Positions 10,988 to 23,062 of a stretch of 64,000 nt of DNA are shown here, in pieces. The translations under genes and the position numbers were made by a program. This DNA is from Dipteronia dyeriana (lineage: Eukaryota; Streptophyta; Magnoliopsida; Sapindales; Sapindaceae): assembly GCA_032871835.1 (NCBI GenBank), contig CM065302.1, positions 3,285,094-3,349,093 on the forward strand, written 5' to 3'. Under the pieces are notes generated by a model. It had not been told where the DNA came from. It saw only the letters and a list, made by a program, of their open reading frames with translations, and made no database searches. Position 1 is the stretch's first letter, and every line of letters starts with the position of its first letter.

Positions 10988-11048
10988 GCTTCAGGTAGGG
11001 GCAACCTGAAGCCCAAAAATTGTTCTTCGGGTCAATGGGGACCCGAAG
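10988..11048. repeat. Two adjacent perfect hairpins
   Basis: The first stem is GCTTCAGGT / ACCTGAAGC (10988-10996 with 11004-11012, 7-base loop). The second is CTTCGGGT / ACCCGAAG (11025-11032 with 11041-11048, 8-base loop). Both loops contain GGGG. No function or element could be assigned. Confidence 0.7.
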
Positions 11049-12003
11049 TTGAAGTGTTGTCACGAACAACCGTGGCATCAAGAATGAAACGCCGACGAAA
11101 AATACCTCTAGAGAAATTCATGTTTTTCGTGGGTCAATTGTCGTCATGGACGACTGCGAACCTGTGCAAGGCAATGATGGTTGCGCATAAGCAAAAGTGT
11201 TGGGTTTAAAAAAAATTACAACAACAACCGGTACAGTATATTTGAATGAATATAAAAACAGGATATGTGATTAAGAGTCATACCCTTGAAGACCACTCAT
11301 TCGTTTTCTCTGATTTTAGATTCGATTTGTACCACCACGTCTTCCTCGCTATGACCCGTGATCCGGTAACCATATGTGGGCACATCACTGCTTTCAGTGA
11401 TTCAAACGGAGGTTTGATTGAGAGTAAAGAACATCATAACTATTTTGTTTTCTCTTTGAACAATTACTAAGCAAAATGATGGAAGAAGGCAAGCTCACAA
11501 CTCTTTTATGTCTCTCGGCTGTTTCTATCTCTTTCTACACTTAGACTTTTTCACAATGAAGTCTGGTCAATCTTCCAAGTGAATTGATTGAAATTAGATT
11601 AATGAATCAACAATTGATTGTTGCCTTAAGTGTTGTTAGGTTTTAACTCGTATTCTCAAGTGAACCCAATGTTAACCAAACAAGACTCAACTGATGTGAA
11701 CTTCCTAGAGACGTGGGATAACATTTGGAAGTTAAAGATGCTGTTTGAGGAAGGTTTGAAGACTGAAATAACTGAAAAAATGAATTCTGGTAGGTTCTGC
11801 GGCGTAGACTACGGTGCGGACAAGCGCACAGACCATGACATATGGAGCGGTCGAACTCCTGTGGATTCACGAGGTGTAGACCACGATGGAGGTAAAGGCA
11901 TATACCGCGGTATTCTGAGCGATCATCTCTAGTGGCTTTCCGTGGTATAGGAAGTGGGGTGTGACCCAGACCGCAGAAAGGACGTATCTTGCCCAAATAG
12001 GAA
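11049..12003. other. Unassigned sequence between hairpins and Copia LTR
   Basis: Short open frames exist on both strands (for example 11630-11932 plus), but none resembles a known family. It may be element debris or single-copy host DNA. Confidence 0.35.
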
Positions 12004-12706
12004 TGTTGCACTAAAATAGGAAAGATGTTTTCTTCTGGAAGTTCTTGTGCTAATCAGAAAAGGAAAGAGTTTGTCTTTAAGAAGAATAGAAAAGTCATAT
12101 ACTTGAAGGAAAAAGATTTCTTCTTAACAAGAAGACTTGTCATAAATAGGAAATAATATTTATGTGGAACAAATAATTCTTGTACGTTTAGGAGTACGAT
12201 TTCCTTTTATCTTAAACTCCTTGTAACTAGTATAAATAGACCTTGTAATTAGGTTATTTTATGTGGAACAAAAAGAACACCATGTAACATCAGAGAGTGG
12301 AGAGATCGGGGTGAGAGACCCGTGGAAATATCCGGTGAGAGATCTAAGAGAATATCAGTGGATCAAGTTAGAGATCCGTGGATGATATTCAGGGGAGACC
12401 AAAGGGATATTGGGGTTTCTTGGTGAGCATCTTGTGAGCGTCGTTTGGGTTTGGGTTTGGGTGTGAGAGAGAATCTTGAAATATATGGTTGTAACAATTT
12501 ATCATATATTGAAAGTTTCTCTGTCGTCTCGACTGCCTGTGGTTTTTTACCCGATTTGGGTTTTCCATGTATATATTGTGTTGTGATTGATTTATTTTCT
12601 CTCATCTGTTTTTTCTGCTATAGACGTTATTAATTGCTATAAGTTATGGGCGTATATTAGGTACGATGATTCCGCGTTCATCGGTTCCGAAATTCATCCC
12701 CCAACA
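12004..12706 (+). mobile_element. Copia-type LTR (C0) with remnant primer site
   Basis: The segment starts TGTTGCACTA and ends CCCCAACA (703 bp). It has a TATA box at 12231-12238 (TATAAATA) and a T-rich U5-like end. The next bases, AGTGTAGAGCCAAC, look like a decayed initiator-Met tRNA primer site (GGTATCAGAGCC in intact elements). No gag-pol follows, so this is a truncated element. The 5-bp flanks do not match. Confidence 0.6.
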
Positions 12707-12872
12707 AGTGTAGAGCCAACCATAAGGCATCATCATTTTTTTTTATTTAATAAAAACAAATGCCTTTGTTCCTTTTCTTGTTTAAAACCAAGTGGAAATT
12801 TCTTTTTAGTGGTTTAAATCAAGCAACACCATACCTTTAACGTTAAATAAAAAAGCACTAAATATAGTTAGG

Positions 12873-14341
12873 TGATAGAACAATAGAAGACGACCAGTGT
12901 CACACTTATATGTGTGATATTCTCTCGATTGTTCACTGACCCAATCAGTTAATGATTCAACCATTCAGTCTCCCAGATATATAAATATATCTCCATATAT
13001 TTAAACTGGATGCTAAATCTTTCCCAAAAATATATCTCATATATTCAAATAGGACATTAAGTATTTTAGTGAACATAGGATAGTATGATTCTCTACCCCA
13101 CATAATACCAATTCACTGACACCGAAACATTTGACTTAAATAAAACAATCTCGATATTTTATCTTAGTTATAATTTGAATCTACAACCTTCAATTAATAA
13201 TTAATAATCATTAATTCATTAATCAAATAATTTTATTATTCAATTAATATATCTGTTAATTAAATAATATAATTATTCAATTAATCATTAAATTTCCGTA
13301 TCACATTTGTAATACAATGAACTAAACAATCCAATAAATTAACTGTATTATTTATTACCTTAAAAAGATCGGGTTAGTAAGGGAATCTAATGGACCAACA
13401 GTTTTGAACTCCAATAATCTTTAAAATAATTAATTAAACTCTTTAATTAATATTTCATGATTATTAACTTCGGAGTTATTCCATTAAAAACCCGAGATGT
13501 ATCACATAAACCAAAACAAGATCGGTATCCATCGATATAACTATTACATATGGTGCGATCCTCCACAGTAGTTCATAAATGGAGCCTAAGTCATAATGCC
13601 TGTTATACCCCTCCAATTATATCTATTCCATTAAGTAATATTGATTCTCTAATAAACAATAAATCCTTTTTCCTTACGGAAGCATGAGAGTACTCATATC
13701 ATTCAAGCCCCGAATAAACTCTTAAGGGAACTACTATCTACTTATCATAAAAATGAGTGGATTCCACTATTGTGCTCAGACCTTCCTGCCACAAGCCAAA
13801 CTGTGATTCCAACATATAGAGCATAATGATCGGGAATCTCTTTCGATCTCGCCCATGGTATATCAGAAAACACGATCTAACATGAATGAGTCAATAAGAC
13901 ACTCAAAATTAAGATCAACCACATACATCTATCATTTGTCGATAAATATAATTCTCATTGTGTAACGAATCTTGGTGAGAGATTCATATAAATCGTGGTC
14001 CAATCCTATATGGTCACATCATAGAAGATGTCTTCATTCTCATATCACAATATGAAAGGTCCAGGATAAGACCACCGTACATTACAGAATAAACTGTAGC
14101 TGTAGATTAATCACAAATAAAGTACCCAACTTTATTTGCTATCTACGGACTCTTTAGATTGCTTGTCTCAAACTGAATCCACTTATGTGACATTCATATA
14201 TTCAATTCGAGATTGCATCCAACAATCTAGGATGTTAAATACATGTGATATAAAATGTATGAGACAAATCTATTGAATGAATATACTATTATTGTTTCAT
14301 TTATATTTACAAATTGCAAGCGTTAGGGCATAAATCTCAAC
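12873..14341 (-). mobile_element. 3' LTR of Copia element C1
   Basis: On the minus strand the LTR begins TGTTGAGATTTATGCCC. It directly follows a purine-rich tract, AAGTGGGAGAT (the plus strand reads ATCTCCCACTT at 14342-14352). The left end at TGATAGAACAATAG is the best TG..CA candidate. Its first 260 or so bases match the plus-strand LTR at 63733-64000, including ATAGCAAATAAAG, so both belong to one family. The interior is AT-rich and non-coding. Confidence 0.7.
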
Positions 14342-14352
14342 AATCTCCCACT

Positions 14353-15060
14353 TGCACTAAAGCATGTGAGACATCTGTCATAAACCTAGACCCTCTAGGT
14401 GACCTTCAAACACTTTAGCCGTTAAGGTCTTTGTAAATGGATCAACAAGATTGTCCTCTGACGCTATCTTGGTCATAGACACATCCTCTCTATGCACTAT
14501 CTCTCGAATGAGATGATATTTCCTCTTTATATGCTTCCTTCTTTTGTGGCTTCTTGGTTATTTGGAATTAGCCACAACACCACTGTTATCATAATAAAGT
14601 GTGATGGACTTATCCATATATGGAACAACTTTCAGATCAGTCAAGAACTTACGAAGCCAAACAGCCTCTTTAGCTGATTCACAAGCCGCTACATATTCGG
14701 CTTTCATGGTGGAGTCAAAAATATATGATTGCTTAACACTCCTCCACACTATGGCTCCACCACTTAGGGTGAATGCTGATCCAGACGTAAATTTTCTTGA
14801 ATCACTGTCTAATTGAAAATCAGTATCGTATATTCTAACAGGATCAAATCCTGTCCTGAATATACTAGTATATCGTTTCTCGTTCTCCAAAGATACTTGA
14901 TAATGACCTTTACACCAACCCAATGATCCAATCTCGGGTTGTATTGAAACCTACTGGCCACTCTCACTGCAAAACAGATGTCAGGTCTAGTGTATAACAT
15001 AGCATACATAAGACAGCCTACTGCAGATGCATAGGGTACATGTCACGGTTCCTCAATTTC
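14353..15060 (-). pseudogene. Copia RNase H of C1
   Basis: The blocks 15009-14809 (MYAMLYTRPDICFAV) and 14923-14558 (FTLSGGAIVWRS, STMKAEYVAACESAKEAVW, LYYDNSG) are the usual end of Ty1/Copia pol. The tail near 14500 (KGKHIKRKYH) leads to the polypurine tract. Frameshifts separate the blocks. Confidence 0.8.
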
Positions 15061-16075
15061 TAGAGGTGTCTTTGAACACTGATCCCTAGACAAGTGAACT
15101 CCATGTCTGGAAGGTAAAGTACCTTTCTTAGAGTTCTACATTGTGAATCACACAAGCATCTTGTCGATATACGATACCTGATACAATGCTAAGAGTTTAT
15201 TCTTACGACCTCTTTATTAATTGGATCCCTAGAACATAACTCGTCTCTACCAAATCTTTCATTAAGAATTGGCTAGCTAGCCAACCCTTTACTTCTAATA
15301 ATACCCTTACATCATTCCCAACTAATAGGATATCATCTACGTATTAGACTAAGAAAACTATCTTCCTGTCAATGATGCGTTTGTAGACACAGGTCTCAGC
15401 GACATTCTGCTCGAAGCCATAGGTTTTGATAGCATTATCAAACCTAATGTTCCATGATCTAGATGTTTGCTTTAGTCCATAAATGGACCTTTGCAGCTTG
15501 CAAATCTTTTGCTCTTGATCTGGAGACACGAATCCCTCTGGTTGCATCATATAGATGCTATCATTAAGATAACCATTTAAAAATACAGTATTGATGTCCA
15601 TTTGTAAAATTTCATGATCAAAATAGATAGTAATGAATAAGAGAATCCCAATAAACTTAAATATGGCTACTGGCGAGAAAGTCTCTTTATTATCTACCCT
15701 TCTTTCTAGGTATAATCCTTTGCCACCCGGCCTTGCCTTAAAAGTCTCTACCTTCCCATGTACTCATCTCTATTCTTTAGATCCACTTGCACCCCATGAG
15801 TTTTATCTTACCGATAAGTATACAAGTTCCCAGATTGATTTAGAGTACATGGATTTCATCTCGAGATTCATTGCTTTAAGCCATTCCTCTTTATTAGAAT
15901 CATCAATTGTATTCTTAAATATCAATGGATCATCCATACTATCATTAGAGACGATATTTCATCCCTCTCCAACACCTAAATAGCATTCAGGTTGTCTCTC
16001 AACCCTCTCTCTACATCAAGGTGATAGTATATCTTCATTAAGAATTATCTAACTCCTAGATGTTAATGGATCAAT
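15061..16075 (-). pseudogene. Copia reverse transcriptase of C1
   Basis: Reading leftwards from about 16010: EWLKAMNLEMKSMYS, a damaged K-A-R block near 15750, LQMDINTVFLNGYL, then ICKLQRSIYGLKQTSRSWN. The catalytic YVDDILL is preserved near 15338, but the codon just before it is TAA. Several frameshifts are present. The element is truncated on its 5' side at about 16075, where it meets plus-strand fragment C2. Gag, protease and integrase are missing. Confidence 0.8.
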
Positions 16076-16084
16076 AACTCATGC

Positions 16085-16650
16085 ATGAATTTAGTTGAAA
16101 ACCAATTAGACAAGAAAATGAAAGTTTTGAGAATTGACCGAGGACGTGAATAGCTTTCTAATCAATTCAAGGAATTGTGTAATGAAAAAGGTATAGAAAG
16201 ACAATTGAATATTCCTTACACTATGCAACAAAATGGTGTAGCGGAAAGAAGGAATAAAACATGATTGGAAATGGTTAGGCCTATGATGACGTAAGAAAAT
16301 CTACCGGTATCATACTGGGGAGATGCTTTATTGACTGCGGCCTATATACTTAATTATGTGTCTTCAAAATCAGTCATTTCCACCCCATATGAGTTATGAA
16401 CAAGTAGAAAACCTGTTTTAACAAACCTGATACCCTGAGGGTGTGCAAGTTATGCTCATGATCTATCCAGTCAATATGGAAAACTGATAGTGCGAGAGGA
16501 AAAAATGTATCTGTATTAGATACTCTGAGCACTCCAAAGGATATACACTGATAGTTGAGAATTCCGATGGAAGTGTGATTGAATTGGAATCATGAGATGT
16601 TAATTTCTTAGAAAATGAATTTCCAAACAGAGGTGAAGTTGAAAAAGATG
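16085..16650 (+). pseudogene. Copia integrase C-terminal part of C2
   Basis: The translation gives KVLRIDRGREY (an Asp motif of the integrase core) and then YTMQQNGVAERRN (catalytic Glu). It continues with [15 protein letters not shown] and TPYELW. Stops occur after RNKT and at other sites. The zinc finger and first Asp are absent, so C2 begins inside the integrase core. Confidence 0.75.
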
Positions 16651-17330
16651 TTCGATTCTTTGAATTGGATGATCTTAATGATGATGTAAATCTAAACACT
16701 CCAATTGAGGTAGATACAAATTTACCTGGGACTTCTGTCCCTAGTGGGAGTAACACAATTGTTAAACCAGTTTCTATAGATTTACAAACTCGAAAGAGTA
16801 ACCATAAAGTTATCCCACGTCTTCGTTTTGAGAATGATGGGGGAAAATTTATGGTTGCTTCACATGACAGTGATGAACCTAAAAATGCAAATGAAGCTCT
16901 CAACTCACATACGAAGAAATTATGGATGAAAGCCATGAAAGAAGAGAGGGAGTCTATGAAAAATAACTATATCTGGGACTTGGTTGATTTACCGCCTGAT
17001 CGTCGAGTCATTGGAAACAAATGGGTTATTGGTATCAAACGAAAGACGTATGGTACAATTGAGAGATATAAGGCGCGTCTAGTCATAAAAGGATACACTC
17101 AACAAGAGGGTATAGACTATGAAGAATCATTTTCTCATGTAGTAAGGTTTGGTTCGATACGCCTTATTCTGGCCGTCGTTGCACATATGGACCTAGAATT
17201 ACATCAAATGGATGTAAAGACAACATTTTTCAATGGATAATTGGAGGAAGAGATTTACATGAAAATTTCATTTCAAAAGGTCAAGAGCGTAAAGTTTTGA
17301 CATGACCATTAATGAATGATTATCTTCAAA
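16651..17330 (+). pseudogene. Copia reverse transcriptase of C2, catalytic core deleted
   Basis: The open block to 17240 contains LWMKAMKEERESM, YKARLVIKGYTQQEG and LHQMDVKTTFFNG. It stops after NG and joins within about 90 bases to FEMKDMSETTYILGVKI. The segment that normally holds KLKRSIYGLKQ and YVDD is gone. The deletion removes the polymerase active site. Confidence 0.8.
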
Positions 17331-18397
17331 TTTTGAGATGAAAGATATGAGTGAAACTACCTATATTTTGGGAGTAAAGATCATGAGAGATCGTTCAAAG
17401 AAACTTCTAGCTCTTTCACAAGAACCATATATTAGAAAGATTCTAAAACGATTTAATATGGCTAATTGTAAGCCTATTGATACTCCTATCTCAAAAGGAT
17501 AAAATCTTAGTCTCGAAATGTGGCATACGACTCCAGAAGAATGAGATACAATGAGTAGAGTTCCTTACTCCAATGCCATTGGGAGTCTCATGTACGTAAT
17601 GATGTGTACAGGGCTTGATATATGTTTTACAGTTGGGTTTGTGAGCAGATTTCAATCCAACCCTAGGCAGAAACATTGGCATGCAGTCAAGAGAATCTTA
17701 GCATACTTCAAGGAAACTACAGACTATTCTCTGTGCTACCAAGGAGGAGATTTAGGCTTAGTCAGATATATAGATGCAGACTAGAAAGGTGATCTAGATG
17801 AACGAAAATCAACATCAAGGTATGTATTTTTGTTCAATCGAGGCACTATCTCATGGTGTAGCAAGAAACATACATGTATTGCATTGTCTACAATAGAAGC
17901 CGAATTCGTGGCATGTTCAGCAGCAGTACATGAGAGTGTTTGGCATAAAAATTCATTGTGGATTTAGAGATAGTTACCGGTGCTTCAAGACCAGTAACTA
18001 TTTACTGTGATAATCATGCAACCATTGCTTACACAAAAGATTCAAAATATAACAGTAAATCCAAACATATAAAGACAAAATATAATTTTGTCAGAGATGT
18101 CTCAGGAAAAAAGGAAGTGATTATTCAATATATATCTACGCATGAAATGGTAGTTGACCAGTAACTATTTACTATGATAATCAAGTAGCCATTGCTTACA
18201 CAAAAGATTTGAAATATCACAGTAAATCCAAACATATAGAGACAAAATATAATTTTTTTCAGAGATGTCATAGGAAAAAAAGAAGTGATTATTCAATATA
18301 TATCTACGCATGATATGGTAGTTGATCCATTTACCAAAGCAGTGACTAGAGAATTTTACTCTTCACATGCTAAGTCTGTAGAGCTACATAGATTGTA
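17331..18397 (+). pseudogene. Copia RNase H of C2 with internal duplication
   Basis: The sequence shows YSNAIGSLMYVMMCT, RFQSNPRQKHW, STSRYVFLF, CIALSTIEAEFVA, then ITIYCDNHATIAYTKD-like text. A 167-bp segment from 17995 is repeated in tandem from 18162. After the second copy the normal end (FTKAVTREFYSSHAKS) is reached. No LTR follows that could be identified. Confidence 0.78.
17995..18328 (+). repeat. 167-bp tandem duplication in C2 RNase H
   Basis: TAACTATTTACTRTGATAATCA begins copy one at 17995 and copy two at 18162. The copies differ at several positions, so the duplication is not recent. Each copy contains the same stretch of the RNase H C-terminus. Confidence 0.85.
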
Positions 18398-18770
18398 ATC
18401 ATGATGATTTGTTTGAATTTCATTATTTTATATGAATAAATCCTTTTTCCCTTGCTAGCATCTATTTCACACAAATGTCTTTTAAATATGTCGTCAGGTT
18501 GAGACCGACATTCTTACATGTGCGATCGTCTCGGATACCAAGATAGTATGCTGAGATGAGACACATATATAGAAGAGAACAAAGATGATTATTTTAAAGA
18601 TTCGAACAACATTCTTGGCTTCTTTATTAATTGATTTGAAAAATAACAACATCAAAATAAAGAATAATTAGAAAAACTAAGAATACAAAACAAACTAAAA
18701 ATATCTTAAAAATTGAGAGCAATTAAGTTATCTCTCTCAAGAGAAGTTTTTTTTTTTTTTTTTTTAAAGT
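18398..18770. other. Non-coding stretch with a T tract
   Basis: No gene was seen. A run of about 16-20 T lies at 18745-18765, just before the truncated gag of T2. Confidence 0.5.
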
Positions 18771-20740
18771 CTAAGCTCCGTTATCCTTGAGCTTGTGTAG
18801 GGTCCTCAAAAGATAATGTTGACCATCCCTTCACCGTTGTCTCGGCTCGACCTCACTTCTTTTCCTGATTTTCCATTGGCTGATTATCCCGATGGGGATT
18901 CTTCTGCTGATCATCTGTTCTTTTGAGAATTAAATCCTTGAGGTGACCCTCCCTGATGAGTGTCTCGATGTGGTCTTTAGTTGGTAACACTTTGATGTGT
19001 CTTGACCACTTTCTTTGTGAAACCTGTAGTACTGTGTTGTGTCTCTTCGGGCATAGATTGACTGCTTAAAAGTATATTTGACTAGCTTTTGGTATTCTAC
19101 GATCGTCAGAATTTCATCTTGTTTCTTGTCGAGAGGAGGATAGTTAGTGTACTGACTATGGAACTTTCTATCGTTCTGACTGTTTCTACGATTGGTCCTA
19201 TCATTCTCCTGATGATCACCCTTCTGGTTCTTTATATAGCCATTGCTCATTTTTACGTTCTCCCCGGGGTGACCCCGGTGTACATAACTACCCCTTGAAC
19301 TAGCTCTTATTCTTTTGTCATTGCATAACTTTCTGCCACATCCATCAGATCGGCGTACGTGTCTGGGCACTTTCATCTCAAATCGAAGTAAAGCTGACCC
19401 TTCTGCAGGTTGTTGGTGAAGATGGCTACCACAGCCTCATCATTGGGGTTATGAATCCCTGACACTTTCTGAGAGAACCTTTTCAGGTAATCTTTTAGTG
19501 ACTCATTCTTTCCCTGTTTAAGGGTAGCCAGGTGAGCTATTGATTTCCTCCTTTGTATATTTCCCAAGAATTGTCATGAAAGAGCCTACGTCAACTCTAA
19601 AAAATTCTTGATTGTTCCCTGAGGGAGCCTTCCAAACCATCTATACCCTAAGTCCCCGAGCGTTTGTGGGGACGTCAAGCATAATAATGGATCATTGTAA
19701 GCGTATTGTGCCATCGTACTTCGAAAATGTCTCACGTGTTCTTTAGGATCCGTGTTTGCTTTAAATTGTTTGACTTGAGGCATTCTGAATCTTTTCGGAT
19801 ACTAGGTTTGGAAAATGTTGTTCACTAATGGGCTTTCAGAATCATCGTCCAGTAAATCTTTAAGCCCCTAGCGACGTTCTAATGCTTCCACTTTCTGGGT
19901 TAATTTCAGTATCAGGATATCTTGCTTATCTCCTGGCTCGTTATCCATTCTCGATCGTTGATGGTCGATGTTCTTATATTGGAATCTTAGCAGGGACTTG
20001 CCCCTTTAGCGTGTTTTACGGGGTGGTTGGTCGCTGTCATCTGCAAGCTAGATCGATCTTGCCTCTGAACACCTCTGCAGATTTCATCTGACTCAAAATC
20101 CGCTTGATACCGATCTTGCCTCCCCAGTGCGATAATTCCCTATCTCCTCTTTAAGGTCGCTCCTCATTTCCATGGTGGTCCACTCCTTCTCTACTAGACT
20201 TATGGGGCGCGCTTAGGGTCACGTCCATTATTTCAGAACATACCTTAGTGTCTCGAGCCACCATAGGTGTGGACAATTGATATGGCGATGTCAGATTTAT
20301 AGTTGCTGTTATATTGATTCCCTGTCTAGCAGTGTATTCAATAACTCTCTGTAAGGACTCTTGGACATCCTGGAATGTATCTAGGAAAATTATTGGGGGA
20401 GAGTTTATGGAGGTCATTACAGCCTGGCCAGTTGGAGTTGGAGTCACTGATGACAGACTTACTCCAACAGTGTTGGCGTCTATTGGGTAAGGATTGTTAC
20501 CTGCACGTAGGGTATCAGGATCATTCGGAGACTGGCTTCCATCTCTGTTGTTTGCCATGTTGTTGCTTTGCGAGTTCTTTTTTTTTTAAGAACTCTGTTT
20601 GTGAATTTACTCTGATGTTGATAAAACAGATAATCCACTCCCTATCACCCTTTTTTTAGGCTTGCTAGGGTATCTCGGTGTTTCATCTATTTTTGTTGGT
20701 TACTCGAAGTTGAGTTCTACCGAGCCCCTTCTTCTAGCGC
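18771..20740 (-). pseudogene. Gag of Tat element T2 (gag-only fragment)
   Basis: The N-terminus begins MANNRDGSQSPNDPDTL at 20558. Capsid motifs follow in broken blocks: MPQVKQFKANTDPKEHV (19783) and SLKDYLKRFSQKVSG, then NNLQKGQLYFDLR. The zinc-binding motif near 19040 reads YYRFHKESGQDTSKC, with the first Cys changed to Tyr and the second His to Gln. T2 stops after gag, near a T tract. Protease, RT and integrase are absent. Confidence 0.75.
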
Positions 20741-20744
20741 CAGT
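20728..20744 (-). promoter_or_regulatory. Primer-binding site of T2
   Basis: TGGCGCTAGAAGAAGGGG on the minus strand begins three bases after the LTR end. The first 10 bases are the same as in T1. Confidence 0.65.
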
Positions 20745-21677
20745 TGTTGATTGTGATTTTTGGATCGTGTAGGATTGATCACGTGTCTAACAGGTATTTA
20801 TAGATTGTTGAAGATGTTATGGAGAAAATAGAAAAAAAAAATGAAAAAGCATGCATATATAAGTTTACATGGTAAAACCCCAAGGTGGGGAAACATCCCG
20901 GTTGCCGGTGACAGCGAAAAGAAATTCACTATAATAGGATGATTACACACTCAATCTCTCTTTTCTTGCATATCTCTCTCTTTCTCTTTCTTGTATATTT
21001 TTTATGTGTTGCTCTATATGTGTCGTTATGTATGTGTTTCTGACCCTCATTCACAATGAGATTATGGGTATATTTATATGTGCATATAACCATAATCATT
21101 GTTATACAAATAAGGAAATGTGATAGTGTTTAATTATAACTGGTTACTTATTGAAGTCGTCTTTGTCTTCTTTCCTGTTTCAGAGATCTTGTGTATTGAA
21201 CTAGAGTCTTCATAGGATTCTGCTTGAATGGTCCGTTTAGGAATTATTTCCTGATCAGTGTGCAGTCTTTAAAAAGCTTTGAGTTCTTTCTTGAACAGAA
21301 TTCTTTGATACTGGAGAGGAAATAGAGATACTTCCTTATTGAAGTACGACTCTAGATGTCAATTCTTCTTCGTATTTGAGTCGTAGTTGCCTTTAATGTC
21401 TCCCACACGTTGTCTGATTGACTAATTATCTAATCCTGACCAAACTTCTTTTGTTCCGATCGGATGGTCACGACCAAGTCGTCTATACCCGATTGGCTAG
21501 TTTCCCGGACCAGGTTATTTGAACCCGATCGGTTATGTTTTTCCGACCATCTTGGGTAATCTTGACTAGGCATTGAGATCATCTATTAGTTGCCTTGAGT
21601 TGATCTTTCCTGAATCTCGTGACGTGGCATATCTAATCATACTGACTTGTCATGCTATCAAAAAATCCCTATAACAC
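20745..21677 (-). mobile_element. 5' LTR of Tat element T2
   Basis: In plus orientation it runs from TGTTGATTGTG to CCCTATAACA (933 bp). A TATA box (TATAAATA, minus strand) is at 21071-21078. Length, opening and promoter arrangement parallel the T1 LTR. No partner LTR was found to the left, consistent with a truncated element. Confidence 0.68.
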
Positions 21678-22095
21678 ATTCTTTATGAGAATGAAATTCA
21701 ATATAGCACGTGATTCATACCATGTGTGCTATGTGATCAAAAGGACAGTGAGAGAATGAATCTCTGTTTCATCATTGTGTAAGCTCCTTGAGGTTTGATT
21801 AAACCTCAAATGGTGTCCTTATGACCATTGACATTGATTCAATGTGACAAAAAAATGATAGTTTCTTTAGCTTTTTTTTCTATGGCTATGGTACTATTCG
21901 GTCTATTAAACATGACTAGGATAACAGTTGTCTTTGAAAGTGAGATACAAGTGTTTGATGGGAAGATATAATATTTCTTCATTAGTTTTTGGTATTCTTG
22001 TCCACCAATCGTATTGTCTATGATAGACAAGAATACAATTGTGAATATGTAAAAAAATGATATAGACAAGCATGACTTTGTATACTGAGGGGGTA
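21678..22095. other. Unassigned stretch
   Basis: No recognisable coding sequence. The open frame on the minus strand (22201-21839) has no family resemblance and overlaps the tandem repeat that follows. Confidence 0.35.
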
Positions 22096-22590
22096 CTTGA
22101 ACTAATGAATCAAAATTAAATATGGGACATATATGACCAATGAATTTGATATATGAAATATCAAACTGCATGCTCCAATACTTTTGTAGAATATTGTTCA
22201 TCGATCACACTGTATGTTTGCTTGTATGGATGGTCTGTGATTGGACCTAAAAGTTTGGACTAATGAATGGAAATTAAATCTGGGACATATATGAACAATG
22301 AATTTGAAATATGAAATATCAAATTGCATGCTCCAATACTTTTGTAGAATAGTGTTCATCGATCACACTGTGCGTTTGCTTGTATGAATGATCTGTGATT
22401 GGACCCAAAAGTTTGGACTAATGAATGAAAATTAATGGGACATATATGAACAATGAATTTGAAATATGAAATATCAAATTGCATGCTCCAATACTTTTGT
22501 AGAATATTGTTCATCGATCACACTGTGCGTTTGTTTGTATGAATGATCTGTGATTGGACCTAAAAGTTTGAGAAACATGACTCTGTAAAG
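22096..22590. repeat. Three-copy tandem repeat, 155-158 bp unit
   Basis: GGGACATATATGA recurs at 22124, 22282 and 22437. The accompanying text (TCATCGATCACACTGT, TGTGATTGGACC) repeats in step. The second and third copies are closer to each other than to the first. Confidence 0.88.
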
Positions 22591-22621
22591 TTTGCATTAT
22601 TCCACTTGTGCTAGTGAGAGA

Positions 22622-23062
22622 TGTTGGAAAGTTACGCCTAAGTGGTAAAAAGAGTTTGGCAATTAATTAAATTAATTGACTAGATATAGATACCACATTA
22701 TAAGTTTGTTTTTTGAATTATAGAGATGATTCAATTAAATTCAAACTCATCAGTTAAAAATGGATATTTGGGATATAGATAAAAGAGATATTAAATTTAA
22801 ATTTAAAGTATCTCATTCATATAGGAGTTTGAACCCTATAAATAGCAGAGCGTGCTATTCATTTGATCATCTCATTCTGAGCGTACTTTTACAGAGAGAA
22901 AAAACATAGAGTTTTTATTCATCGGTTTCTCCTTTTTACTGGTCTTCTCTGAGTAATAGCAAATAGCACGGTGAGTAGAGTGTATTTTTCTTGTAAATAT
23001 ACATCGATCGTATGTAACAATCTTGGTATCCTTTCCGCTGCAATGATCTTTGATATCCAACA
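22622..23062 (+). mobile_element. Probable solo LTR (441 bp)
   Basis: The segment has TGTTGGAAAG and GATATCCAACA ends (inverted TGTTGG/CCAACA). It has a TATA box at 22837-22844 and a transcript-start-like region with T-rich U5. No primer site or polypurine tract flanks it. The adjacent 5-mers differ (AGAGA, CTTAA), so the insertion cannot be confirmed by target duplication. Confidence 0.5.

Noticed and set aside
11630..11932. Plus-strand open frame of 100 codons
   Set aside because: No recognisable domain and no supporting signals; left as unassigned.
18740..18790. Poly(A) tail marking a retroposed gag transcript or a SINE/LINE end
   Set aside because: T2 has a complete 5' LTR next to its primer site, which a reverse-transcribed mRNA copy would lack; no target duplication was found.
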